Positions 26,612 to 35,214 of a stretch of DNA of 64,000 nt are shown here, piece by piece. This DNA is from JAGVPT01 sp963717445 (lineage in GTDB: Bacteria; Bacteroidota; Ignavibacteria; UBA10030; UBA8401), in the NCBI GenBank assembly GCA_963717445.1, contig OY970334.1, positions 3,224,001 to 3,288,000 of the forward strand, in the 5' to 3' direction. Each line of letters begins with the position of its first letter. Position 1 is the stretch's first letter. A program made the position numbers and the translations under genes. The notes beneath the pieces are model-generated. The model did not search any database. It saw only the letters and a program-made list of their open reading frames with translations, and had not been told where the DNA came from.

Positions 26612-27277
26612 ATGCCCCGACATTTTGAAATAGAGCTCGATCAACTCCGGACAAATATCATCAAGATGGGAAGCCTGGTCGATGAGCAAATCGATATGGC
26701 GACCATGGCGCTGCTCGAGTCGAACGTTGAGCGGGCAAAGCTCGTGATTGAACGCGACCGGAAAGTCGATGAATACGACAATCTAATTGACTCTCAATGT
26801 GAGCGCATTTTTGCGCTGACCCAGCCCGTTGCGACTGATCTGAGGCTGATTATGGCAGCGTTGAAAATAAACCATGAATTGGAGCGTATGGGAGATATTG
26901 CCGTCAATATCGCCGAACGGGCGATATCGCTCCAGTACCATCTTGAGCTTCTAAGGAAATCGAGAGTCATTGAAATGTCGAGCATTGCACGGGAGATGGT
27001 AAAACATGCGATCGACTCGTTTGTGAACAACGACCCCGGTCTTGCGCGGGAAATCCTGCCCAAGGACGACCTCGTCGACAACCTTAACAAATCTATTTTC
27101 CAATTCTTAGTTGCTGAAATGAAGGCGAACGCGGAAATCATTGAGCCCGCAGCGCATATTATTGTCCTCTCGCGCCATCTTGAACGCCTTGCCGACCATG
27201 CAACAAATATCTCCGAAGATGTCGTGTACCTTGTTGACGCGAAAATTGTTAAGCACCACGCTGAAGAGATGGAATAA
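26612..27277 (+). CDS. phoU: Phosphate uptake regulator PhoU
   Basis: A 221-residue all-helical cytoplasmic protein made of two PhoU three-helix repeats. The metal-contact type motifs are visible (ERDRKVDEYDNLID near 50-63, and its repeat in the second half near PKDDLVDNLNK). RHLERLADHATNISEDVVYLV closes the protein. It ends the pst operon and normally mediates the Pst-to-PhoR signal that represses the Pho regulon when phosphate is ample. A 7-bp array lies between pstB and phoU. PhoR is encoded 18 kb away in the same window. Confidence 0.95.
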   Translation: MPRHFEIELDQLRTNIIKMGSLVDEQIDMATMALLESNVERAKLVIERDRKVDEYDNLIDSQCERIFALTQPVATDLRLIMAALKINHELERMGDIAVNIAERAISLQYHLELLRKSRVIEMSSIAREMVKHAIDSFVNNDPGLAREILPKDDLVDNLNKSIFQFLVAEMKANAEIIEPAAHIIVLSRHLERLADHATNISEDVVYLVDAKIVKHHAEEME

Positions 27278-27285
27278 CCTTCTTT

Positions 27286-27318
27286 AACCTTGTCAAGGTT
27301 TAGAACCTTGACAAGGTT
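27286..27318. repeat. Perfect 15-bp inverted repeat after phoU
   Basis: Two AACCTT-GTC/GAC-AAGGTT arms of 15 bp flank a TAG loop; each arm is itself nearly palindromic. It starts nine bases after the phoU stop and may act as a terminator, but no T-run follows it. Confidence 0.7.
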
Positions 27319-27412
27319 CTTCTCTCCGTTCTTGCTTCCCTCCTCAATTTTTGATATTTTTTATCCAGTCGAGTATTCAAAATCCCCATCACTAATTCGG
27401 AGTTAGTCCAGC

Positions 27413-27853
27413 ATGCCAGTCATTACGCTTGCCAATGAAAATAAGACGATTGAAGTTCCCGTCGGCGCAAACCTTCGCCGTGCTTTGCTGAACAACGGCG
27501 TCTCCCCGTACATCGGTTTCTCGAAACTTATCAACTGCCACGGGTTCGAATTGTGCGGCACGTGCCGTGTGGAAGTTGTCGACGGCAAAGGCGCTTCTGC
27601 AAAGAGGGAAGATGAGGAACAAACGCTCATCAGCAGCACGCCGTTCTACGCGCGCCGGATTGAAAAAAATATTCGACTTTCCTGCCAGACATCCGTCACC
27701 GGCGATATGACCGTCAAAACCTATCCGAAGGTCGTGATCGACAAAGAGCGCACCCGTGAGATGATGATCAAATCAGGAATCTCTGCTGTTTTTCTGCTCC
27801 TCTTCGGCTTGTTCTTTTTGGTGATGTTTTTAGATATGATCAAGATTATTTAG
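27413..27853 (+). CDS. Membrane-anchored [2Fe-2S] ferredoxin
   Basis: A 146-residue protein with a plant/adrenodoxin-type ferredoxin domain (residues 1-105) and one C-terminal membrane helix (about 122-144). The cluster ligands follow the C-X5-C-X2-C...C pattern: Cys42, Cys48, Cys51 and Cys91. The tail anchor would hold it on the cytoplasmic face, where it could feed electrons to a membrane or soluble partner. No obvious redox partner is adjacent. It lies between phoU and a peptidase gene and is probably transcribed alone; a 7-bp inverted array starts right at its stop. Confidence 0.88.
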   Translation: MPVITLANENKTIEVPVGANLRRALLNNGVSPYIGFSKLINCHGFELCGTCRVEVVDGKGASAKREDEEQTLISSTPFYARRIEKNIRLSCQTSVTGDMTVKTYPKVVIDKERTREMMIKSGISAVFLLLFGLFFLVMFLDMIKII

Positions 27854-27999
27854 TAGAGTTAAAAGTTGTAAGTTTTAAGTTATAAGTTTTAAGAGCAGCA
27901 TAAAGATCTCATTTCGCTTGATCGACGTAAAACGACGCGTGGTAATTTGGATTTTCACTTATGGCTTACAACTTATAACTTAAAACTTACAACTTACAA
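27854..27999. repeat. Inverted pair of 7-bp-period arrays (long hairpin)
   Basis: Six heptamers on the left (27854-27895: TAGAGTT, AAAAGTT, GTAAGTT, TTAAGTT, ATAAGTT, TTAAGAG) and five on the right (27965-27999: CTTACAA, CTTATAA, CTTAAAA, CTTACAA, CTTACAA). Bases 27865-27893 pair with 27965-27993 over 29 positions with one mismatch, leaving a 71-base loop. Confidence 0.85.
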
Positions 28000-28032
28000 C
28001 ATTTGTCCCCTCGCCTTTAACTGCTCGCTGCA

Positions 28033-30312
28033 ATGAAAATTCTTCTTGCATATTTCCGTTTACATTCCGTCCGGACTGCTGCGCTGCTCTATTTTTTAAT
28101 AGCGGGGGCACTAACGCAGGTTCCTCTCTTTAATTATGTCGGTTATGAATTTTCTGCCGCATTGACGATTCCCGCTGCGCTCATCAGCGGGCTGTTGACT
28201 ATCGGATTTATCAGGATTCACGTTCACCAGCCGATATCGCGGAAAAAATTTCTTCTCGTCCTCGTTCACTACTTTGCCGTCAACGGAATCCTTTTGCTTA
28301 TTCCGCTTGCCGTGATGTCGGTAAATGCCGTTGCCGTTAAGAATTGTTCGTTTGCCCAGGGACTGGCATACTATGCGTTGCTGCCGGTCTGTTCAATGAT
28401 CTTTTCAGTATCGTTGGCCATGCCTTTAGGAGTTGTCTTCCGGCGCGCCCGTCTCATCTTCATTGTTATTATTGCCGCCATACTTTCTCAGATTGTTGTT
28501 ATTACCTATACCGAGCCGCAGCTCTTTGCGTACAACTTTGTAATCGGATATTTTCCCGGTATCACGTACGATGAATCGCTCAACAACCTCTCGACTCTCA
28601 TCCTCTATCGCGAGTTTACGCTTGTCGCTTCGCTCTTCTTCATCAGTGTTTTTTTTATTGCTGTCAGAATGGTGTGGTCCGATTACAAACGGCACGAAAA
28701 TATTCAAGCGTTCAGGGTCAGAAAAGGAGACGGAACTCTCTACTTCACTGCGTTCATTTGCCTCTGCCTTCTTGTGTATGGCCACCTTCAGCGAAGCACA
28801 CTAGGGTTTGAATTCTCAGCTTCCGACATCCAATCGGAATTGGGGGGGATGGCAACCACAACACATTTTGTCTTGTTCTATCCGAGAGAAGGAATATCCG
28901 ACCGGGCTGTCCGGTTCCTAAAAGCGGAGGCGGAATATCAATATGGTGTTGATGTCGCTCGGATGGAGGAATCGCTCGGTCCCGGCGAAAAAATTTCTGT
29001 CTATCTGTACCCTACCGCGGAAGCGAAGCGCCGGTTTATCGGGACTGCAACGACAAACATCGCAAAGCCCTGGCGAAAAGAGATCCACCTGACGCTCGAT
29101 TCATTTGAAGAAACCTTCCGCCATGAATTGGTCCACGTATTGGCGGCGAACGTCGGGTTGCCGCTTATCGGGGCGAGCGACCGCATGGGTCTCAACGAAG
29201 GTTTTGCAACTGCCATTGATTGGAACTGGGGAGAATTCTCACCGCATGAATATGCTGCAGCCATGCAGCGCGAGAAATTGCTCGGGAATCCGGCAGCGTT
29301 GTTCGATTACATGGGATTTGCATTGCAGCAAGGATCGTACACGTACATCGTAGCCGCTTCGTTTACGCGCTATCTTATCGACCGCTTTGGCGTGAGGAGG
29401 TTTAAAGAAGTCTTCCCGGCAGGGCATTTCGTTGATGTGTATGGCGTCCCTCTCGACGTGCTCATCGGCGATTGGGAGGGTTATTTGAAAACTGTCGACG
29501 CTTCGGCGCTTCCGGGCGAGACCGTGAGAACGCTTTTTGCTCAGCAATCGATTTTCCGGAAAACGTGTGCCCGCGTTACGGCTGATATGAACTCGAAGGC
29601 CGTCCAGGCAATTCGAGTGAAGAATTTTGCGGAGGCTGAAAGTGAGTTTTCAGCGTCGTTCGACGACGCACAAACCTCGTTTGCCCTTCGAGGGTTGTTT
29701 CAATCCCTCATCTGTCAAAAAAAATTTACTGACGTAGTGAATGCCTACAATGCGTTGGGAGAGCATTCCATGCTGCGGTTCAACCCAGGTATCCTGCTGA
29801 TGTTCGGAGATGCGTTATGGTTTCTTGGGGACGTGCCGGAGGCGCTCGGGGTGTACCGGCATATTGAAGAAATGAGTTACAGCGAAGCTTTTTCAGAGGC
29901 CGCTGCTTTGCGCCGTATGATTGTGCGGGAACCCCGGTTGAATTTTGGACTTCGTGATTTTTTTTACGGCAGTCTTTCAGACTCCACTCGCGCCGAGATT
30001 TTGAAGAGCCTTCTCGGGTTTAACGATTCTCGCGTTGTTGCGGAATACCTTCAAGCAAATGAATTTTTCCGGGTCAAACGTTACCACGATGCGGGCACGG
30101 CATTTTACGCTGTCTCGGGGCAGTTGGGTGACCATGAGCTTTCTCTTCGTTGCTTGATGAATGGGGCCGAGGCATTTTACCGGGCGGGTGAGTTTGAAAA
30201 AGCAAAAAGCATGTTTTGGGAAGCTCAAAACTTCACACAATCCCCGACGATGGTGAAGCAGATTGGAGGATGGATCGAGCGATGCGATATCGTTTCTGCG
30301 GAGATGGATTAA
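28033..30312 (+). CDS. Membrane zinc metallopeptidase-like protein with TPR tail
   Basis: A 759-residue protein. The first 230 residues hold about six to eight membrane helices. A gluzincin-like peptidase domain of the 'peptidase MA' kind follows, with zinc motif HELVH (364-368) and a downstream NEGFATAIDW segment supplying the likely third ligand Glu. The last 250 residues are TPR-like (FAEAESEFSASFDDAQTSFALRGLF, YHDAGTAFYAVSGQLGDHELSLRC). The peptidase domain probably faces the periplasm. Its end overlaps the next gene, a GWxTD lipoprotein, so the two probably act together. No experimental function is known to me for this arrangement. Confidence 0.75.
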   Translation: MKILLAYFRLHSVRTAALLYFLIAGALTQVPLFNYVGYEFSAALTIPAALISGLLTIGFIRIHVHQPISRKKFLLVLVHYFAVNGILLLIPLAVMSVNAVAVKNCSFAQGLAYYALLPVCSMIFSVSLAMPLGVVFRRARLIFIVIIAAILSQIVVITYTEPQLFAYNFVIGYFPGITYDESLNNLSTLILYREFTLVASLFFISVFFIAVRMVWSDYKRHENIQAFRVRKGDGTLYFTAFICLCLLVYGHLQRSTLGFEFSASDIQSELGGMATTTHFVLFYPREGISDRAVRFLKAEAEYQYGVDVARMEESLGPGEKISVYLYPTAEAKRRFIGTATTNIAKPWRKEIHLTLDSFEETFRHELVHVLAANVGLPLIGASDRMGLNEGFATAIDWNWGEFSPHEYAAAMQREKLLGNPAALFDYMGFALQQGSYTYIVAASFTRYLIDRFGVRRFKEVFPAGHFVDVYGVPLDVLIGDWEGYLKTVDASALPGETVRTLFAQQSIFRKTCARVTADMNSKAVQAIRVKNFAEAESEFSASFDDAQTSFALRGLFQSLICQKKFTDVVNAYNALGEHSMLRFNPGILLMFGDALWFLGDVPEALGVYRHIEEMSYSEAFSEAAALRRMIVREPRLNFGLRDFFYGSLSDSTRAEILKSLLGFNDSRVVAEYLQANEFFRVKRYHDAGTAFYAVSGQLGDHELSLRCLMNGAEAFYRAGEFEKAKSMFWEAQNFTQSPTMVKQIGGWIERCDIVSAEMD

Positions 30313-31703
30313 ACATTCGTGCACGAAAGGTGATTCTCGTGGTTATCGCTGCAGCGGGGCTGATGCTCTCCGGATGCTCATCAAGCATGGAACAGGGCAC
30401 ACAGTGTTATTACACTGCCAAATCGATGCAGCGTTCGCTGCCGGCGTGTGAAACATTCATGCTCAATGTCGACACAAAGGATGGAAACAGGCTCGACATC
30501 TATGTTCAAATCCCCTACCCGCGTATTCATTTCGAAAAGGATTTTGACCTCTTCAAGGCATCATACACCGTATCGTTTGTGCTGCGAGATCAGGATGGTG
30601 AGGTTGTCCGCGCCAACGATGTCGACCGTACGGTGGTTGCACAATCGTACGCCGAAACAGTTTCCTCTCTCCGCGATGCATTTCTCAAAATGTTTTTCGT
30701 TCCTCCCGGAAGCTATACGCTTGACGTTGTCGTTCTCGACAACCAGAGCCGTTTGCAGTCTCACCGCCGCCAGAGAGTCGAAGTAAAAAGTTTTTCTAAA
30801 GAGAGTTTTTGCGCAAGCGATTACTTGCTGTTTGAGTATGCCCGGCCTGAGCAGCAGGCAATTTCTCTTAGACCCATATTTCCTTCAGGCCTTTCGTATG
30901 CAAGAGATTCGATTGGAATGTTTCAAGAGCTTTATAACGTCAGGCGTAGCGATACCGTTCGGCTTTCTCTCACATATTCCATCGCTGGCCGGCGAGATAG
31001 TGCCGACACGAAACTCGTTTCGTTGATGCCTCCGTATAATCTAAAGATGGAGTTTTGCATGCGCGCTCCGGATTCGATCTATTACCGTTCCGATTCGGTT
31101 TTTGTTTCTCCCATCGATGGCGTCGTTCAGGTGTTTCAGTACTTTCCAAAATTAACCGAAGGAGTAACCACGGTAACAAGGAAGATTTTTATTTACAGGA
31201 ATGGAACGACAGACAGTAGCGTCAGCACGGCAAAGTATCCTGTGTATACGTCGTCTTTTCCCCACCTGAAGGGGGTTGATGAGGAAATTGCAGCGATATC
31301 GTATATCGCCCGGCCGATAGAGGTTGACAGCATACGTGTCGGGATCACGCAGAGTGATCGCCTCAACCGGTTACTCCGATTTTGGGAAGACCATGGTGGC
31401 AGTGTGCGGCGGAAGGAATTTCACGACCGTGTCATAGAGGCGAATGAATTATTCTCCTCGTGTGTTGAGGGATGGAAAACTCCGATGGGAATTTCGTATA
31501 TTGTCTGCGGCCCGCCGGATTATGTCGAGTGCCAGGGACAGCTCAATGAAGTGTGGTATTACGACTTAGGGGGCAACCAGAGTTTCGCTATTCCATTTCG
31601 GCAAAGCTTTGAACATGAGAACGAACGATATTTTGAGATCGTTCCTTTTTCGGTGAATGATCTTGTTTGGGACGAGTTTGTCAATCGATGGCGGCGCCAG
31701 TGA
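30282..31703 (+). CDS. GWxTD-domain lipoprotein
   Basis: A protein of about 473 residues with a lipoprotein signal (LVVIAAAGLMLSGC) and a C-terminal GWxTD domain, here with the variant GWKTPMGISYIVCGPPDYVE, followed by LNEVWYY. The GWxTD domain is common in the FCB group and has no known activity. Beta-rich repeats fill the middle. I chose ATG 30282, overlapping the peptidase gene by 31 bases; GTG 30330 is possible and would still keep the signal peptide. The overlap suggests translational coupling with the upstream membrane peptidase. Confidence 0.75.
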   Translation: MRYRFCGDGLNIRARKVILVVIAAAGLMLSGCSSSMEQGTQCYYTAKSMQRSLPACETFMLNVDTKDGNRLDIYVQIPYPRIHFEKDFDLFKASYTVSFVLRDQDGEVVRANDVDRTVVAQSYAETVSSLRDAFLKMFFVPPGSYTLDVVVLDNQSRLQSHRRQRVEVKSFSKESFCASDYLLFEYARPEQQAISLRPIFPSGLSYARDSIGMFQELYNVRRSDTVRLSLTYSIAGRRDSADTKLVSLMPPYNLKMEFCMRAPDSIYYRSDSVFVSPIDGVVQVFQYFPKLTEGVTTVTRKIFIYRNGTTDSSVSTAKYPVYTSSFPHLKGVDEEIAAISYIARPIEVDSIRVGITQSDRLNRLLRFWEDHGGSVRRKEFHDRVIEANELFSSCVEGWKTPMGISYIVCGPPDYVECQGQLNEVWYYDLGGNQSFAIPFRQSFEHENERYFEIVPFSVNDLVWDEFVNRWRRQ

Positions 31704-31723
31704 TCTGCGACGGTGGGGGGGTG

Positions 31724-31815
31724 TAGGTTGTAAGTTTTAGACGAACAACCTACCCTCTTCTTGCTACTTATAACCTATAACCTATAACTTACAACCTAAA
31801 ACTTATAACTTTATA
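31724..31815. repeat. Inverted pair of 7-bp-period arrays
   Basis: Left arm 31724-31740 (TAGGTTG, TAAGTTT, TAG). Right arm 31767-31815 has seven heptamers (CTTATAA, CCTATAA, CCTATAA, CTTACAA, CCTAAAA, CTTATAA, CTTTATA). The arms share a 13-bp complementary core. The array ends 28 bases before the glycosyltransferase start. Confidence 0.8.
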
Positions 31816-31843
31816 CTCACACATCTCTCTACTTACATTTTCT

Positions 31844-32884
31844 ATGCTAAAGCAGTACGACCGCATTCTTCTCACTCGTCTAAAGTACATCGGCGATATC
31901 GTGTTGACAACGCCGCTTATCCATACCTTGCGAGAGAGGTTTCCCGGTGCATACATCGCATATCTCGGCGACAGCAAAGCTGTTTCTTTACTCGAGCACA
32001 ATCCGTATCTCGACGAAATTTTCTCGATCGATTTCAGCAAAAACACCGTCGTGCAGCAACTGCGATTATTCTACCGGCTCAATCGCAAGCGGTTCGACCT
32101 TGTCGTTGACCTGTTTTGCAATCCGAGGAGCGCACTTCTTTCATACGCTACGCACGCGCCCGTCAGGGTTGGAGGGGATTTGCACGGCAGGGGAAAATTG
32201 TACACCGTCCGGCTACACGACGACGGCGTTCCGAAATCGGCTGTCGAGTTCCATTATCAGTCGCTGAACGTCATCGGCATCGAGCCGAAATATTTCGCTC
32301 CCGAAATTTTTCTAACGGAAGACGAGAAGAAAGAATCACAGCGGTATTTGGAGTGGCAGGGAATCGATATGTCCAAACCGTTAATTGCGTTACATCCCGG
32401 GGGAACATGGCCGGCCAAGTTATGGCCGGCAGAACGATTTGCCGACTTGGCCGACATCCTTATTGCGAAGACTCATGCACAAATCGTGATGACGAAGGGG
32501 CCTCGGGACGGCGAAGCTGCGGGAAAAGTGGAACGTGCCGTCGTCGGAAGGGTGCTATCGTTGCCCGTTCTTCCTCTGCGACAACTGGCCGCAATTCTCT
32601 CTCTTTGTACAGCGTATGTTGCAAACGATTCGGGGCCTATGCACATCGCGGCAGCGGTTGGGACGCCGACAATCGGTCTTTTCGGTCCCGGGGAAGAGAA
32701 CATTTGGTTTCCGTATACTGTTGCTTTTCCGGGCGGTTCGGCGAAACATATTCCTCTTCGAAAAGATGTGCCGTGCCATCCCTGCCATCTCAACGTCTGT
32801 AACCGAACCGGCAGGGAATATATGGAATGCATGAACCTTCTGTCGGTGAAGGAAGTGTTTGACGCTGTGAAAGAAAGAATATGA
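31844..32884 (+). CDS. Family 9 glycosyltransferase (heptosyltransferase-like)
   Basis: A 346-residue cytoplasmic GT9 enzyme related to ADP-heptose:LPS heptosyltransferases. It has the N-terminal RLKYIGDIVLTTPLIHTLRERFP, the central LIALHPGGTWPAKLWPAERFADLAD nucleotide-sugar region and the VANDSGPMHIAAAVGTPTIGLFGP motif. A cysteine-rich segment near the end (CHPCHLNVCNRTGREYMECM) is usual in this family. It probably adds a heptose or related sugar to lipopolysaccharide core or another glycan. It stands alone between two inverted repeat arrays, and no Shine-Dalgarno is seen. Confidence 0.9.
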   Translation: MLKQYDRILLTRLKYIGDIVLTTPLIHTLRERFPGAYIAYLGDSKAVSLLEHNPYLDEIFSIDFSKNTVVQQLRLFYRLNRKRFDLVVDLFCNPRSALLSYATHAPVRVGGDLHGRGKLYTVRLHDDGVPKSAVEFHYQSLNVIGIEPKYFAPEIFLTEDEKKESQRYLEWQGIDMSKPLIALHPGGTWPAKLWPAERFADLADILIAKTHAQIVMTKGPRDGEAAGKVERAVVGRVLSLPVLPLRQLAAILSLCTAYVANDSGPMHIAAAVGTPTIGLFGPGEENIWFPYTVAFPGGSAKHIPLRKDVPCHPCHLNVCNRTGREYMECMNLLSVKEVFDAVKERI

Positions 32885-32890
32885 CCTTAC

Positions 32891-32994
32891 GTTCTCTAAC
32901 CTCCGTGACTCTCTGAGCCATCTCAGTGTATCTCTGTGAAATTTCTTTTTCTATTACACAGAGTGGCACAGAGAGTCACAAAGTTCCACAGAGA
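32891..32994. repeat. Inverted pair of 10-bp-period arrays
   Basis: The left arm (32891-32940) carries CTCTGTGA-like words every 10 bp; the right arm (32955-32994) carries CACAGAG-like words every 10 bp. Together they could form an imperfect hairpin between the glycosyltransferase and recD2 genes. Confidence 0.7.
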
Positions 32995-33040
32995 TAAAGT
33001 CTACTTTATTTTACATTTATAGGGGAAAGAAACTCACACT

Positions 33041-35203
33041 ATGCCGCCTCCAACAGGACGTCAACAACTTACGCTTCGGGGAACCCTTCACAAAATAATT
33101 TTCACGAACAACGAAAACGGGTACCTTATCGGCGCGCTGAAAACCGTCGAAGGAACCGTCTCTATTGTAGGTTATATGATGGAGCCGCGGGAGGGGGACG
33201 ATTACAGCATCTCGGGCGTGTGGGCGACACATCCTAAGTACGGCAAACAATTTCAGTTCGAAAGCTATGAGGTGAAAGAGCCCACCACACTACACGGCGT
33301 CGAGGAATATTTGTCGTCGGGGCTTATTTACGGTGTTGGCCCCGCGCTGGCGTCGCGCATCGTCAAAAAATTCGGCGCGAAGACTCTTGACATCCTCAAC
33401 AAAACTCCTCAACGGCTTTTGGAGGTTGAGGGCGTCGGAAAAAAGAAACTCGACAAAATCGTCGAGTCGGCATCGTCATTGCGGCAAATGCAGGACGTCA
33501 TGACGTTTTTGAAATCCTATAACGTCAGCACCAGCCAGGCAATAAGGATATTCAAAGCGTACGGCAAGGGCGCTGCAGGTGTCGTGAAGAATAATCCGTA
33601 CCAAATGATTCAAGATGTTCAGGGTATCGGATTTCAGATTGCAGATTCGATTGCCCAGCGCGTCGGAGTTCAGCCGGAAAGTATGTATCGTCTCGAAGCC
33701 GGGATACGGTTTGTCCTTAACGATGCATGCCGTGCAGCCGGTCATTGCTATCTTCCCAGAGAAGAATTGGCCCGCCGTTCGGCAGAGCTCCTCGTGGTTG
33801 ACGAAACAAAAATCGACCGGGCTATCGATGAGAGTATTCGCAATGGATTTCTTGCTGCGGAAAACGACAAGCTCTTTCCCTTCCTGCTTCATCAAGCCGA
33901 ACAAGAAGCGGCTGAAAAGATCGAGCAGCTCCTCCGCAAAGGTTCAAAACCTTTTTCGGAGCATAAACTCCTTTCATCGTTGTCGCATATCGAGAAGAGA
34001 CACAGGATTGAATTTGACAGCAAGCAGCGCGACGCTATTCTACATTCGATTCAAAAGCCGATCACGATACTCACCGGAGGGCCGGGCACCGGAAAAACAT
34101 TATGCGTCAACGGCATCATCGAATTGGCCGACGAGGTGGGGGTGAACTACCTCCTTTGCGCGCCGACAGGCCGGGCTGCAAAACGCCTTGCCGAATTGTC
34201 CAGCCGCGAGGCGAAAACGATTCACCGGCTGCTTGAGTACGAACCGCAATCGGGAATGTTCCGGCGCGACGCCGATTCTCCGCTTGAATGCGACATGCTG
34301 ATCGTCGACGAGGTTTCAATGGTGGATATTGAGCTGTTTGCTGCATTGCTCAACGCCGTGAAGCCGGAGACTCAGCTCGTTCTTGTTGGCGATGTCGACC
34401 AGCTCCCATCGGTCGGCCCCGGGCAAGTGCTCCGCGACTTGATCGAGGCAAAAATAATCGGGACGGTCCGGCTCGATACAATTTTCCGGCAGTCTGAAGA
34501 AAGCACGATTATTGCAAACTCCCATAGAGTAAACGCGGGGGAGATGCCTCTTTTCTCTCCCGATTTCAAATTTCTTGATGAGACGTCCGGGGAACATATG
34601 AAGGAAACGATCGTGCGGCTCTCTTCCACAATTCTTCCGCAAAATTTTCAATACGACTCCTTCGACAATATCCAGGTACTGTCGCCGATGCACAACGGAG
34701 CGGCGGGGGTGCGCGAGCTTAACAAGGAATTGCAAGCTGCGTTGAACGGACATTCGAAAATTTGCTGGCAAGGGAGCGAACGAAAATTCCTTATGGGGGA
34801 TAAAGTGATGCAAACGAAAAATAATTACGACAAGGACGTCTTCAACGGCGACGTCGGACGGATTTCCGGGGTGGAGAGAAACGACGGATTACTTATTGTA
34901 AATTTTTACGGGAAGAAAGTAGAATATACCTTTGAGCAGCTGGATGAACTGACCCTCGCCTATGCCATGACGATCCATAAGAGCCAGGGAAATGAGTTCA
35001 AAGCGGTCATTGTGCCTGTTTCTATGGCCCATTATATCATGCTCCAGCGCAACTTAATTTATACTGCGGTGACACGTGCCCGCGAACACCTTATTCTTGT
35101 TGGTGAGATGAAAGCTCTTGCCATTGCTGTTCGCAATGACGAAGTGCGGGAGAGAAATACCATGCTGCGGCAAAGGTTAAAAGAAGTATCAATTAATAAT
35201 TAA
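33041..35203 (+). CDS. recD2: RecD2-type ATP-dependent DNA helicase
   Basis: A 720-residue SF1B 5'-3' DNA helicase of the RecD2 type, used in repair and not part of RecBCD. An N-terminal OB-like region and helix-hairpin-helix repeats (GVGPALASRIVKKFG, VEGVGKKKLDKI) precede motif I GGPGTGKT (Lys352), motif II DEVSMVD, motif III VGDVDQLPSVGPG, and the C-terminal YAMTIHKSQGNEF and YTAVTRAREHL motifs. Length is typical. The last codons and stop (SINN*) are formed by a 7-bp repeat array into which an insertion sequence has jumped 11 bp downstream. Confidence 0.93.
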   Translation: MPPPTGRQQLTLRGTLHKIIFTNNENGYLIGALKTVEGTVSIVGYMMEPREGDDYSISGVWATHPKYGKQFQFESYEVKEPTTLHGVEEYLSSGLIYGVGPALASRIVKKFGAKTLDILNKTPQRLLEVEGVGKKKLDKIVESASSLRQMQDVMTFLKSYNVSTSQAIRIFKAYGKGAAGVVKNNPYQMIQDVQGIGFQIADSIAQRVGVQPESMYRLEAGIRFVLNDACRAAGHCYLPREELARRSAELLVVDETKIDRAIDESIRNGFLAAENDKLFPFLLHQAEQEAAEKIEQLLRKGSKPFSEHKLLSSLSHIEKRHRIEFDSKQRDAILHSIQKPITILTGGPGTGKTLCVNGIIELADEVGVNYLLCAPTGRAAKRLAELSSREAKTIHRLLEYEPQSGMFRRDADSPLECDMLIVDEVSMVDIELFAALLNAVKPETQLVLVGDVDQLPSVGPGQVLRDLIEAKIIGTVRLDTIFRQSEESTIIANSHRVNAGEMPLFSPDFKFLDETSGEHMKETIVRLSSTILPQNFQYDSFDNIQVLSPMHNGAAGVRELNKELQAALNGHSKICWQGSERKFLMGDKVMQTKNNYDKDVFNGDVGRISGVERNDGLLIVNFYGKKVEYTFEQLDELTLAYAMTIHKSQGNEFKAVIVPVSMAHYIMLQRNLIYTAVTRAREHLILVGEMKALAIAVRNDEVRERNTMLRQRLKEVSINN

Positions 35204-35214
35204 GAATTATGAAT
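35189..35214. repeat. 7-bp array at the end of recD2, interrupted by an insertion sequence
   Basis: Heptamers TCAATTA, ATAATTA, AGAATTA, TGAAT run up to the insertion sequence. The word broken at the junction resumes after the element (36556-36580), so one array was split by the insertion. The inverted arm is at 36598-36639. Confidence 0.8.
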
